Assembly: GCF_030247195.1 (NCBI RefSeq)
Contig: NC_080672.1
Location: 363,374,271 to 363,438,270 of the forward strand
Length of the DNA stretch: 64,000 nucleotides
Source: Topomyia yanbarensis
Lineage: Eukaryota > Arthropoda > Insecta > Diptera > Culicidae
Reading direction: 5' to 3'
Part shown: positions 20,871 through 31,881 of the stretch, one piece after another
Layout of the letters: every line of letters begins with the position of its first letter
Numbering within the stretch: position 1 is the first letter of the stretch
Translations under genes and position numbers: made by a program
Notes under the pieces: generated by a model
What the model saw: only the letters and a program-made list of their open reading frames with translations
Database searches by the model: none
What the model was told of the DNA's origin: nothing

Positions 20871-21723
20871 GAATATAAAGGCTTTTGGTTACACTAGCTT
20901 TCCTCACATTTTTTGTTCTTCCCAGACTTTTAAAATTATTACTGCAGACATTTGAAAACAGTACCTGGCATCTCTGAAAAGAAGATTCTTCCGTCAGTCT
21001 CTTGAGATTCGTTGACCTGTTCGGTGCTGTTGGTTCTGCGTTTGTGTAGTTTTTCATAAACAAAAAAGTGTATCTATTGTGCTCATCGCATTTTTCCTCC
21101 CTCTGTTACCGCGCTATCGTCGTCAGCCGGTGGTTTTCACTGTGAGAATTGTGTACAGTTTGTAGGCTTAGCAGTTCAGGCGTTTGTGCAATATCGTTGT
21201 TTTGTTCAGCACGTTCCCTCGTATTTTGTGTGCTGTGATTATTCCGCTGACTGCAGAAAGCTTGAAATTGTATCAAAACATAAAGCGACGAAGAACAGTT
21301 CAGTAACAAGTTGTTGGCGATATAAATCCGGTAAAACGCAAGGCGTCAGCCTTCCGGAATCAGTGTTATTTCATTATCAAGTATTATAAAATTGATCACT
21401 GTTAGTTTTTTGAATAGTGTGTCGATTTTCCACAATTTTTATATGTAAGCTTATGTAATTTTCTATTAGTTTCAATTTTTACTTACCTACTTCTCAAACC
21501 GATCCGTTCATGTGCTAAAAAAGTTCTTTGTTCCAAATGGAGTGTAATAATAAGCGATAGAATAATAATACATCCAAACCGTAATTTGTCCTTGAACTTA
21601 TATCCAGACGATAGAAGGCACCACAAAAATACAAAACAAAACATTGCGTGTTTCCCGTTAGAATCAGTGTCTATAGGGAAAATTCTCTACTCGTAAGGCG
21701 TAGTTATTGGCGCGGGTGTGAAG
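20871..21723 (+). other. Probable promoter and 5' UTR of the gene starting at 21724
   Basis: 850 bases before the first coding exon. No TATA box stands out and the transcription start cannot be placed. No other long frame. Confidence 0.3.
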
Positions 21724-21963
21724 ATGGGTGGAGAGGATAGTGTTCATCAAAACGACAGCATTGGCAAGCAAGCTTTGACCGGCGATGAAAAGCTTTTGGC
21801 TCTGAAGCAGCAGCTGGTGAAAAGACCGTTGCCGGATGAGTCCGGAGGAGGAGCGGTAACATCAATCACGAGTTCGGCTGCGATCCCAACCGCTGACGGT
21901 GGTAACGAGAGCAGCAACAATAGTCTGGTTGATTCGCGAGGTTGCGCCAAGCCGGTGAAAAAG
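21724..21963 (+). CDS. First coding exon of an unrecognised gene
   Basis: An ATG at 21724 (context gtgaagATGg, upstream stops in frame) opens 80 codons that end exactly at a consensus donor, aag/gtaagat, at 21963/21964, phase 0. The peptide begins MGGEDSVHQNDSIGKQ, continues with LTGDEKLLALKQQLVKRPLP, and then becomes low-complexity (Gly, Ser, Ala, Asn), ending CAKPVKK. Such a hydrophilic, probably disordered N-terminus is common in nuclear proteins, but I do not recognise the family and assign no function. GC-rich codon use contrasts with the AT-rich surroundings and supports a real exon. I could not identify a following exon in this window; a long intron filled with mobile elements would be usual for such genomes. 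Confidence 0.55.
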
Positions 21964-23849
21964 GTAAGATGTGATTAGGTTTTTTATCTTGTTCACGTAG
22001 GGGAAATTTGTGTAAATCGATTTATCGTTTTTGAAAATAGCCAAATTGCAAACTATCTATTGTCAGATAATATGAACCTTATTAAATTTAGGATAAGACA
22101 TCGTAAGGTATAGCTTTGGGACAACATTCATGGTTTCTGTCTCAATTGGTGTCATTGCGTTTCTTTCGAAACAATGTACACATAGGAGACAAGCGAGTAG
22201 AAATAAGATGATACACTGAGCTTTTTTTAATGACACGGGTTAGACACGATACCCCGCGATTTCTTGAATTTTTGATTATAGAGGTTTTATCCTGATGACA
22301 CAATGTTTTTTGTCTTATTCGACAGGTTATACTTTGAAGAATACTCAAGTATCGCAATATAGCTATTAATAGGTAGTATCCCTAAGTTTTGTCGATATTT
22401 TGTTGTTTACTTTTTGATTTCTACGTAATAACTATCTTACAGTCTTTCGTAATTCTAAACTCTTCCTAAATGTCGTTTGCCATTTTCCTATTATTCCATT
22501 GCAATGTTTTTACCGAACTGCTACAATTTCACAATCATCGAATAGAACATGAAAAAATCTCATAATTTATGCTGCATCTTACAGCCTCTATACCGTCGTA
22601 ATCAACTCCAGCAGAAGCGCGCACAGCTGACTGCCCAAAATGGAATAACACGCGCAACACGTGTGAAACGTTTTTTTGTACTTCTCAGCGCAACTCGAAG
22701 AAGATGGACGTGCATGCAAGAAGCGATAAAATTGCAGGCAACGAAACAAAGCCAGAAAAAAAATAAATCCAACACAAAAAACAAGATACGGCGATGCCTT
22801 GATCTCTTGCTGAAAACGAGAGAAGTTGAATGAAAAAAAAACGCCCGAGGAAGGAACCCGTAAATCGCACATTAAATCGAAAGATAACATGCATTGCTGA
22901 CGTCTTTTCACCCGGATAGTTAAAACAGAAAGCAGTTCAAGTGTAGTCACTGTTATAATGGTTTACTAGTTGAAAAAAAATGCTAGAGGGTTACTTTAGC
23001 GCTCCGGATTGAATCCATCCAGTACTGTCATTGCGAAACGAGCTTAAGGGGTATTACCATAACAAAATTTTGAAATTTGTTGTTTATTTTATTCTAAATC
23101 AACGTAAAAGGTCGGCTTATTTATCTAAACTATATTATCCAGCGGGATGTGAGCCGTTGTTAGTTAATAGATCCCTTAGATTGTTATAAACAATTTTTCC
23201 CAAAAGGTATCTTTTGAAATGTGTAAATTGTCTTCACATAATGTTTTTGAATCCGTGCGTCGTTCTCAACAAACTTCTTGTATACAAGGCATTAAAACAT
23301 TTTGTTTTCTTTAGTTTCAGTGTAAATTTAGAAAATGGCATTTCCAACTGCAAAGCACCTTCTATTTTGATTGTTGATTATTATGTTTTATTTATCTGAG
23401 AAACAATTCGGTTGTTTATAATGGTGTGGTAATTTGACTGAATCAACACTTGCTTGCATTTTTCGCATCTATACAAACGTTTTCGTCGGTGGTAAGTTTC
23501 CTCTGAAACTCGAACTGAAAAATAGTTGAGTTCCCAACTCGTTCTACTATACGAGTAGCATGACAGAACTTCCGCTTTCTAAGGCAACGTCATAACACAC
23601 CAGTGAGATGTTCATATTCATCAGCATTGCACGCCACCGGAAGACGGTATTTTTGTTTTGATATACATACCAAAATAAAGCAATGGGTACATTGAAACCA
23701 CATGCAAGATGGGATCATTCGCTTGCGGAACGCAAAAGGATGGAAGTAAATGTTGCATGTTCTTTCCTTTTTTTATTTCGACTAATATGTAGTCACATGT
23801 TTTTTTTTACTTTTTATCGACATTCAAATAGCTAAAGATTACCGAGTAG
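21964..23849. other. Presumed intron, no gene recognised
   Basis: AT-rich DNA starting at the donor site. The only longer frames (22549-22950, both strands) are low in complexity and match nothing I know. Confidence 0.4.
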
Positions 23850-24120
23850 AGGAAGTTATGAAAATTTGGAGCCATAGTACTCAAGTGAGAACAAGGATGT
23901 GAAATATACAGATCGGAAAACTAGAAGTTGCAGGGTCATTAGAAAGAGGCTTAAAATCTTACAGACGAATCTTTTGTCTTCTGCTTGTAGGAGACGAGTT
24001 TAGGCAGCATTACTACGAATCGCTTAAGTCTGCCATCATGTCTCACTGCAAAGACAGACTTGTCCCTCTTTATTGGTAAACTTGAGCGATTCGTAGTAAT
24101 GTTACCTAAGCTCGACTAGC
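23850..24120 (+). repeat. Dispersed repeat with a terminal hairpin
   Basis: Plus-strand counterpart of 18411-18680. Its last part, about 23994-24114, folds back: a 31-base arm containing gcattactacgaatcgctt pairs with its near-complement about 50 bases later. Confidence 0.7.
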
Positions 24121-24419
24121 TGTGAGCTAGCCTGATATCTATAATAATTTTAGAATTGGGTAGTAGGACCACAAGATAAGTATTTTTAACACTCAAATCA
24201 AGCTACAACCTAGTCTTTCCCTATATTGAGTCGTAGTACCTGCAACAGTACACTCGCGGGCTGTACCTAGCTTCAACCTCTTAGGCTCAGCTTCGCCGGA
24301 CCGCTGATCGCGATCTCGATCTTCTTTCAGATGTCCCGTGTATGAATATATATCTATACATATATGCATACCTGTATACTTACGCACATACATATACATA
24401 TATACACACTCATAAACCA
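24121..24419. other. Junction DNA with a TA/CA-rich low-complexity stretch
   Basis: 24342-24418 is a run of atatac/catata-type repeats. Either the 5' UTR of the R1-like element or flanking DNA. Confidence 0.35.
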
Positions 24420-25610
24420 TGGGGACAGCAGGGACAGCATAACGAACAAGTGCAACAGCAAGTACAACCGCAACAGCAGCAGCGAGAGCAGCCTAGCGAG
24501 GCCATACAGAGCACGAGTGGCGACATACCAACTGGACGCCAAGGAAAGCTAGGATTTCAGGTGCGCACACCGAAACCAAGAGTTACCCAAGAAGACCAGC
24601 AGTCTGGGTTACCTAAAGTGACGAAGTTGAGGCAACAAATTGAAGAACTCTACGAATTCGTGAAAAGCAAGGGCAACGTGCACGGAAAGATCAAGGATCT
24701 AGTGATTACCATCAAATCCGCCGTAGCAGCAGCCGAATGCGAACAGGTGGCGTTACTAGAGCGAGCTGAAAACGCGGAAAAGGCGCTGAAGTCCACAGCG
24801 ATAAAAGAAGCGGATGCCTATGAGACACCGAAGGATGACCGGTATTCTCGTTGTGTGAAAAGAATAAGGGAAACGCCAGGAGAGGAGAAGGAAAGAAGCC
24901 CAGGAAAGTCGGTGAAGGACAGCGAAAAAGCCGACAATCGCAGAGTGAATGGCGAACCGTAGAAACCGCAGAAGAGAGGAAGAAAAACAGAAAGAAAAGG
25001 AATAAAAGAAGAAACAAGACCTTCGGCCATGCCATCAGAAGCAGAGGGGAGACGCTCTAGTCGTCAAAGCAAACTAAGGCGTGACGTACGCCGCGATGCT
25101 CAAAAGGGTGAGAGAGGATCCCAAGTTGAAGGAGCTGGGGAGAACATTATAAGAACCAGGCGTACTCAGAAAGGCGAAATGATGTTCGAGCTGAAGAAAG
25201 ATCCATTGATCGAGAGCTCGGCCTACCGGGAACTTGTGGCAGAAGCGGTGAGAGGAGCTGGGAACGTGAGAGCATTAGTTCAGGAAGCAGTGGTCGAGTG
25301 CAGGAATCTGGACGATATCACAACGGAAGACGAAGTGAGAAGCGCGCTAATAGAGCAAGGAAACCTAGAGAGGAGCAGATATCAATAAGATTGAGGAAGG
25401 CGTACAGTGGCACACAGACAGCAGTGATACGCTTATCGCTAACCGCAGCCAACAAGCTTATGTCGACCGGTAAGATCAAAATCGGGTGGTCGATGTGCTC
25501 GATGCGATTGATCCCTAGAGCCACTAAACAAATGGAGAGGTGTTTCAGATGCCTGGGTTTTGGCCATCAGGCAAGAAACTGTAGAGGCTCCGACAGATCT
25601 GATCTGAAGC
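24420..25610 (+). pseudogene. R1-like ORF1 (Gag) relic
   Basis: Gln-rich N-terminus (QQVQPQQQQREQ), a heptad-like helical part (TKLRQQIEELYEFVKSKG), a basic part and a single CFRCLGFGHQARNC zinc knuckle at about 25541. It is split by stops and shifts near 24960 and 25388. The second and third knuckles seen in the other copy are missing because of the deletion at about 25610. Confidence 0.7.
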
Positions 25611-27890
25611 TGGATGTAAGGCTGTGCAACGAAGGTTCCGCTAGCACATTCCGCAAAGACGGCCGGGAATCCATCATAGACGTAACATTCTGCAGCGCGT
25701 CGCTGATGGATAACATGAATTGGCGAGTTAGTGAGCAGTATACACATAGCGACCACCAGGCTATCCACTACACCATTGGTCGGCGGAATTGTACTGCAAC
25801 GCGGAGAGTGAGGACTGGCGAGCGGAAGTGGAAAATAAAGGACATCGACCTTTTTGTGGAAGCACTTCGTGCTGCCAGCGTCACTCCAATTCCGAGCGTC
25901 GAAGAGCTGTCGGAAACAGTAGCGAGGGCGTGCGATGTAACAATGCCGAGGAAAATGGAGCCGAGGAACTACCGGCGTCCGGCGTACTGGTGTAACGAAA
26001 GGCTCAGCGTCCTCCGGGCTGCCTGTCTAAAAACCAGAAGACGCTTCAAAGAGCAAGATCAGAGGCGGTCAGAGAAGAGTGTAAAGTAACATTCCGGGCG
26101 GCCAGGGCTGATTTTAAACGCGAGATAGTGCTAAGCAAGTCCACCTGCTACAAGGAGCTGTGCAGAGAAGTAGACGCTAACCCCTGGGGCAATGCATATC
26201 GTGTCGTTATGGCCATGATCAAAGGTCCAATGACGCCAGCCGAAATGTGCGCTGACAAACTAAAAATTATCGTGGAGGGTCTTTTCCCGAAGCACGACCC
26301 AACCGTATGGCCGCCTACACCGTACGTTGATGCAGACGGTGGAAATGCTGGTGACAATCAAGTTTCCAACGACGAGCTCCTTATAGTGAAGCGAAGAAAG
26401 CTCCCGGATCGGATGGTATCCCCAACGTGGCACTGAAGACTGCGATCCTGTCGTTTCCAGACATGTTCAGGATAGTCCTACAGAAATGTCTGGACGAAGG
26501 CTACTTCCCGGATAGATGGAAGATCCAGAAGCTGGTGTTGCTGCCAAAACCAGGGAAACCACCAGGAGATCCAGCATCGTATCGGCCTATATGCCTGCTG
26601 GATACTCTTGGTAAACTTCTAGAAAGGGTCATCCTCAACAGGCTGACGACCTACGCTGAAAGTGAGAACGGACTATCGCAGAGGCAGTTCCGGAAAGGGA
26701 TATCAACGATGGATGCCATCCGCACAGTCATCGAGAGCGCGGAAAAAGCGTCGAGGCAAAAGAGAAGGGGAAACCGCTACTGCGTCGTGGTCACGATCGA
26801 CGTGAAGAACCCGTTCAACAGTGCTAGCTGGGGGGCCATCGCCGCAGCGCTACACAGAATGAGGGTTCCCGACTATCTATGCCAAATCCTGTGGAGCTGC
26901 TTCCAGAGCAGAGTGTTGTACGAAACGAGCGAAGGGCAGAAGTAAATGCGAGTCACAGCGGGCGTGTAACACTGAAACGGGATGTACGATGGAGTCTTAA
27001 CGCTGCAGCTGACCAGGAAAGTGAAAATTGTGGGTTTCGCAGACGACGTGTCACTAACGGCGATGGGGGATACCTTTGAAGAAGTGGAAGTGTATGTGAC
27101 GGAGACAATAAACGCGATCGAGCACTGGTTACACGGGGTCAAGCTGCAGATAGTTCATCACAAGACGGAGATGTTGTTGGTCAGCAACTGCAAAGCGGTG
27201 CAGCGGGTGCAGATCGACGTCGGAGGGCAAGTGAGTGCATCGAAGCGTGCACTGAAGCAATTGGGTGTGATAATCGACGTCTACTGTTTCGTTATCGATA
27301 CTACGATATGGGGTTTCTGCTTGGGGTGTGCATTGAAAATCAAGCGCAACCGTGAAAAGCTAAAGAGGACATTCCGGCTGATGGCCATGCGAGTCACGAG
27401 TGCTTACATATTGTTCTTTTTTTTTTTTAACTTAATGTATTCGTAGGAGACAGTATGCGTTATCTCCAGGAAGATCCCCGTCTGCATCACTCTGGCTGAG
27501 GGCGTGGAATACTACCAGCGGGGAAATGCACGTAATGCAAGGAGACTGGTCCGAGCAGACTCGTTGACTAAGTGGTAGCAAGAGTGGGACAACGCGGAGA
27601 AAGGAAGGGGGACGCACCGACTCATCCCAAATGTGTCGGCTTGGATCCGTAGGAAGCATGAAGAGTTGAACTTCCATTTGACGCAATTTTTGTCCGGGCA
27701 GGGATGCTTCCGGAAGTACCTGCATCGGTTTGGACATGCCTAGTTAGCCCAGAGTGTGTGAACGTGCAAGAGACATCGGAACGCGTGGTCTTCGAATGCC
27801 ACAGGTTCGAAAAAGTTCGTAGGGGTACATCTGGTGTGACAGTGGACAATATCGTTGGAGAAATGTGCCACGACGCGCATACCTAGGACG
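25611..27890 (+). pseudogene. R1-like ORF2 relic: partial endonuclease and reverse transcriptase
   Basis: The endonuclease begins in its middle (NEGSASTFRKDGRESIIDVTF) and keeps HSDHQAIHY, so roughly its first 190 residues are gone. Then come PTPYVDADG, the reverse transcriptase with QKLVLLPKPGKPPGDPASYRP, an altered GLSQRQFRKGIST, VVTIDVKNPFNSASW, a stop near 26945 just before the GVPQG region, and GFADDVSLTAMGD at about 27030 (catalytic pair present). A poly-T stretch near 27415-27430 interrupts the C-terminal part. The end has a CVNVQETSERVVFECHRF motif. Not functional. Confidence 0.8.
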
Positions 27891-28049
27891 CTGTCAACAG
27901 AGTGGTTATGAGCATACTCTCCGAGCTGCAGAGAAAGTAGTGAAGGAACCAACAAAATCGCCTCATTGGTTAGAACGCCGCCGTAAAACCACAAATCAGG
28001 CTTCGGGAGAAATTTCGCCGCCGAGGAACTCTCCGACAGTGCAGACTGG

Positions 28050-28520
28050 GTCCACCGCCGGGGACCAGTTGAGTAGTACGCGATGTAGCCCCGGGTGCGA
28101 GTCGTCGGGCGCCAGTGAACCGGACGTCAGGCTCCACCGGAATCGCTGGACCGACCTCGACACCCTACCGGGTAGCTCGTGAATAGGCTAGGTCACCGCC
28201 GGGGTTAGACCGAGTAGACTGCGTCGAATAGGTAGCAGTGGGTCGGTGGGACACCAGTGAACCGGACGCTACGCTCGTCCCGGAATCGCTGGATGGACCT
28301 CAGTACCTAATGGCTGGCACGTTGATTAGGCTAGGTCCACCGCCGGGGACTAGATCGAGTAGATCGGGGCGAAGCGGGGAGCCTAATGGCTCACGGAAAC
28401 GAAAATGTGTACCGGGATAAATCTACCGCTTGGTTTCGAGGGATCCTCTCTCGCCAGGGAATTCTCCGTTGGAGTAGGCTTGATGCATCGTCGGGGACTA
28501 GACCGAGAAGTTCACGAACA
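28050..28520 (+). repeat. About 144-bp tandem repeat in the R1-like 3' UTR
   Basis: ccgccgggg-type anchors followed by a ...ga.cgagtag block start at about 28055, 28196, 28340 and 28489, so periods are 141-149 bp. Four diverged units. Confidence 0.65.
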
Positions 28521-28935
28521 AGTCGGAAGCTCAACGAGTAAGTGGTACTGAATGGTGCGAGAAGGGAGCTGCGGTGCTAAATGGCACAAGGGAGCCGAGT
28601 TGTGGGCTGAATGGCACAAGGAAGCTGGAGGGCCGTCCAGATTGTCTTCGTAGGGGACGAAACCTATGTCGCGACTCACAGCTAGCTTTCCGACTGCCTG
28701 CTGGCATGCAGAAATTGGCGGTCTGTGTGGATGGTGAAGAAGTGACGGTGTGTCAAGGAGTGGTGCTGTAATTCTACAGAGAGATAACTACTAAGTAGTT
28801 AAATTAGAGTGGGTGCTAAGCACATTAAAAACCCCTCCCCGAAGTAATGCCGTAAGGTGGTGCCGGGTGGAATCAGGTTCTGGGCAAGAGCAGTGGTTTT
28901 TAACAGGTCGGCTGGTGGCAGCCCAAACCCGTTCC

Positions 28936-29827
28936 CTGAGTAGGGTTTTGTACATTTTTCTTGCATTCTTATTCTGATTGATTGGTCAGGCTATTAGCTT
29001 GTCTAATCTGTATTATAGTTTATTTATGAACCTATTTTTTAAACCTTGGAAATAATTGTTTTTCCAAATGAATGTTGAGCTTGGTGGCGAAAAGAGATTA
29101 ACAAGACGAAAGATTTCATCAGGTGCAGCAAGTGATATAAAATTCGTGTTATTTAATGTATTAACATTTTGTACAGAACGGATAGAGTTTTCGTGTTTAG
29201 CGACTAAACATTGACTTGAAAAACACTTTTTTTAACTTAATGCAATCACCCAAAAGTTTGGAAACTAGTGTTATCTATAGATTCTCACTTTTAGTTGTTC
29301 GAATGTCCAAAACACCATCTACAGGCAGAAATGTTAACTAGTTCCAATATAAAAACCTATGTTACACCGAAAAAAAAACTTCAGGAGAAAGGTTACTTTG
29401 GACCCCTCGATGGATTATTTTCATGTTGGTCGCAAATGAAAAGGGACAATTCATTCTTTCATATCCCGAAGTTTCAGAGATGCTGATTTTTTGCGTAAAG
29501 TTGTTCTACCAAACCCACCGTGCCATATAATAATGGCGCAATTAAACAATATTTTCTAAAATTTAATCACAAAGTACTGAAAATTTAGCGAGTTTTGCAG
29601 TGTATATCATAACTCAAAATCTATACTGGACCAATCGTTTTTAAATTTTGCATTTTTTTTTCACAGGTAACCAGAGGAGCTTTTATTTTTTACTCAATTA
29701 TTGAATTTTTCGTAGCATTTTAAAACCTACAAATCTTCAAGCTCATTCATCATTTGAAAGTCATTCTTTTCGAAATAATAAAATATTCAAAAGAATATTG
29801 CAAATAATTACGGAATATTTTTATTAA
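28936..29827. other. AT-rich DNA, no gene
   Basis: About 890 bases without a frame or repeat I can name. Confidence 0.4.
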
Positions 29828-30221
29828 TACAGTAAAGATTCGATTTTATCAACTTGGGCTTTGTCTACCCCCAATGTTGTCCATCCACGTTTGTCAGCTT
29901 CTCGACCCGATTTGGTCAGACTCATATGAAAATCCGTTAGATGAGCTCTAGCAGACAAACGAAACCAAATTCGAGTACTTTTTTGAGTATATTTTTCTTA
30001 TCTTATAGATGCAATTTATGCAAAAATAAAAATATCACTTTTTCAGATTTTGCACTGCGATGCCCCTCTAAGGGAAATTTGTTCTAAATAATCAGAAAGT
30101 GAGGATATATGTAGGAACTAAAGTGGAATATTTTCGGTTTATTAAAAACAAAGAAAAAATACGTCCGGATTTTGTCAGCCTAAAATACACTCAGGGTTGC
30201 TAAAAACGGGTCCTCACTGTA
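29828..30221. mobile_element. Mariner-like MITE, about 394 bp
   Basis: Ends tacagtaaagattcg and, reverse-complemented, tacagtgaggacccg, both followed by a tttt...caac block. The TA at each end fits a TA target. No transposase. A degraded copy of the left end may lie near 34303. Confidence 0.6.
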
Positions 30222-30426
30222 TTTGTATTGCATAAGTTCGAATGTAACATTCTGAAGGACAAAGTATGTCAAAAAAAAAATTTTTGAAAACAAAGGGTTT
30301 GACAGGTTTGGTATATACTAATAACTGTAGATAGTACAAATCGATAATGCTCAAGTCATTTCTATCATTTGTTCGAAACTTTGCATTACTCAAATGTAAA
30401 TTGAAACTATACCTTAAAACAACAAT

Positions 30427-31881
30427 TTTAATTAAATGGCTAAAGCGCTGCACTGGGTGATTACCAAGATTTGGGAGGAGGAGATTTTACCGGAGGAGTG
30501 GATGGAAGGTGTCGGGTGTCCTATCTACAAAAAGGGCGACAAGCTGGATTGCTGTAATTACCGAGCAATCACCCTGCTGAACGCCGCCTACAAGGTACTC
30601 TCCCAAATACTATGCCGTCGACTATCACCAATTGCAAGAGAGTTCGTGGGGCAGTACCAGGCGGGTTTCATGAGCGAACGATCTACCACGGACCAGGTGT
30701 TCGCTCTTCGTCAAGTACTGCAGAAATGCCGCGAGTACAATGTGCCCACACATCATTTGTTCATCGACTTCAAAGCCGCATACGACACTATCGATCGAGA
30801 TCAGCTATGGCAGATTATGCACGAGTACGGATTCCCGGACAAACTGACGCGATTAGTGAAGGCGACGATGGATCGGGTGATGTGCGTAGTACGTGTCTCA
30901 GGGACGCTCTCGAGTCCCTTCGAATCACGCAGAGGGTTACGGCAAGGTGATGGTCTCTCGTGTCTGTTATTCAACATCGCGCTGGAAGGTGTAATAAGAA
31001 GAGCAGGGATCGACACGAGTGGTACGATTTTCACAAAGCCCGTTCAACTACTTGGCTTCGCCGATGACGTTGATATTATTGCACGAAACTTTGAGAAGAT
31101 GGAGGAAGCCTACATCAGACTGAAAAGAGAAGCCAAGCGCGTCGGACTTGCCATCAACACGTCGAAGACAAAGTACATGATAGGAAGAGGTTCACGAGAA
31201 GAGAATGAGAACCGCCCGCTTCGAGTTTGCATCGGTGGCGACGAAATCGAGGTGGTTGAAAAGTTCGTGTACTTGGGCTCACTGGTGACCGCCGACAATG
31301 ATACCAGCAGAGAAATTCGTAGACGCATCGTGGCAGGAAATCGTGCTTACTTTGGCCTCCGCAAGACACTTCGGTCGAACAGAGTTCGCCGTCGTACGAA
31401 GTTGACCATCTACAAGACGCTGATTAGACCGGTAGTTCTCTACGGGCACGAGACCTGGACCATGCTCGTGGAGGACCAACGCGCACTTGGTGTCTTCGAA
31501 CGGAAAGTGCTGCGTACCATCTACGGTGGAGTGCAGATGGAAGACGGCACATGGAGACGGCGAATGAACCATGAGTTGCATCAGCTGTTGGGGGAGACGC
31601 CCATCTGTCATACCGCGAAAATCGGACGACTACGGTGGGCCGGGCACGTAGCCAGAATGTCGGACAATAGCCCGGTGAAAACGGTTCTCAATTGCAATCC
31701 GACCGGTACAAGAAGACGTGGCGCGCAGCGAGCACGATGGATCGACCAGGTGGAAGACGATTTGCGGACCCTTCGCAGACTGCGTGGCTGGCGACGCGCG
31801 GCCATGGACCGAGTGGAATGGAGGAATCTTTTGTATACGGCACAGGCCACTTCGGCCTTAATCTGTTAATAAATAAATAAA
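30427..31881 (+). mobile_element. RTE-like non-LTR retrotransposon, 5'-truncated
   Basis: Begins abruptly inside the reverse transcriptase and ends with a (TAAA)n tail at about 31868-31881, the normal result of incomplete reverse transcription. acaatt occurs just outside both ends, a possible but weak target duplication. It differs from the relic at 15323-18056 but is clearly related. Confidence 0.75.
30436..31869 (+). CDS. RTE-like reverse transcriptase, C-terminal 477 residues, open
   Basis: An uninterrupted frame to the natural stop. Motifs: CPIYKKGDKLDCCNYRAITL, QAGFMSERSTTDQVF, LFIDFKAAYDT, RRGLRQGDGLSCLLF, the catalytic GFADDVDIIA near residue 206, NTSKTKYM, VEKFVYLGSLVT, LYGHETWTM and the C-terminal GRLRWAGHVARM. 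Endonuclease and the first palm segment are absent because of 5' truncation, so this copy cannot move on its own. The first Met is only the first in-frame Met after the truncation point, not a true start. The absence of stops over 1.4 kb indicates recent insertion. Confidence 0.85.
   Translation: MAKALHWVITKIWEEEILPEEWMEGVGCPIYKKGDKLDCCNYRAITLLNAAYKVLSQILCRRLSPIAREFVGQYQAGFMSERSTTDQVFALRQVLQKCREYNVPTHHLFIDFKAAYDTIDRDQLWQIMHEYGFPDKLTRLVKATMDRVMCVVRVSGTLSSPFESRRGLRQGDGLSCLLFNIALEGVIRRAGIDTSGTIFTKPVQLLGFADDVDIIARNFEKMEEAYIRLKREAKRVGLAINTSKTKYMIGRGSREENENRPLRVCIGGDEIEVVEKFVYLGSLVTADNDTSREIRRRIVAGNRAYFGLRKTLRSNRVRRRTKLTIYKTLIRPVVLYGHETWTMLVEDQRALGVFERKVLRTIYGGVQMEDGTWRRRMNHELHQLLGETPICHTAKIGRLRWAGHVARMSDNSPVKTVLNCNPTGTRRRGAQRARWIDQVEDDLRTLRRLRGWRRAAMDRVEWRNLLYTAQATSALIC

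Larger units (their letters stand above)
24420..28935 (+). mobile_element. R1-clade non-LTR retrotransposon, second copy, internally deleted
   Basis: Same family as, or close to, the element at 631-5735 but on the plus strand: Gln-rich Gag, one CCHC knuckle, truncated endonuclease, reverse transcriptase, C-terminal Cys/His motif and a long GC-rich 3' UTR with tandem repeats. The 3' UTR block gaagtaatgccgtaagg (near 28841) matches the first copy. No A-tail or target duplication was found, so both ends are approximate. Confidence 0.75.

Noticed and set aside
22549..22950. Overlapping frames of 94-120 codons on both strands
   Set aside because: Low-complexity composition, both strands open together, no domain.
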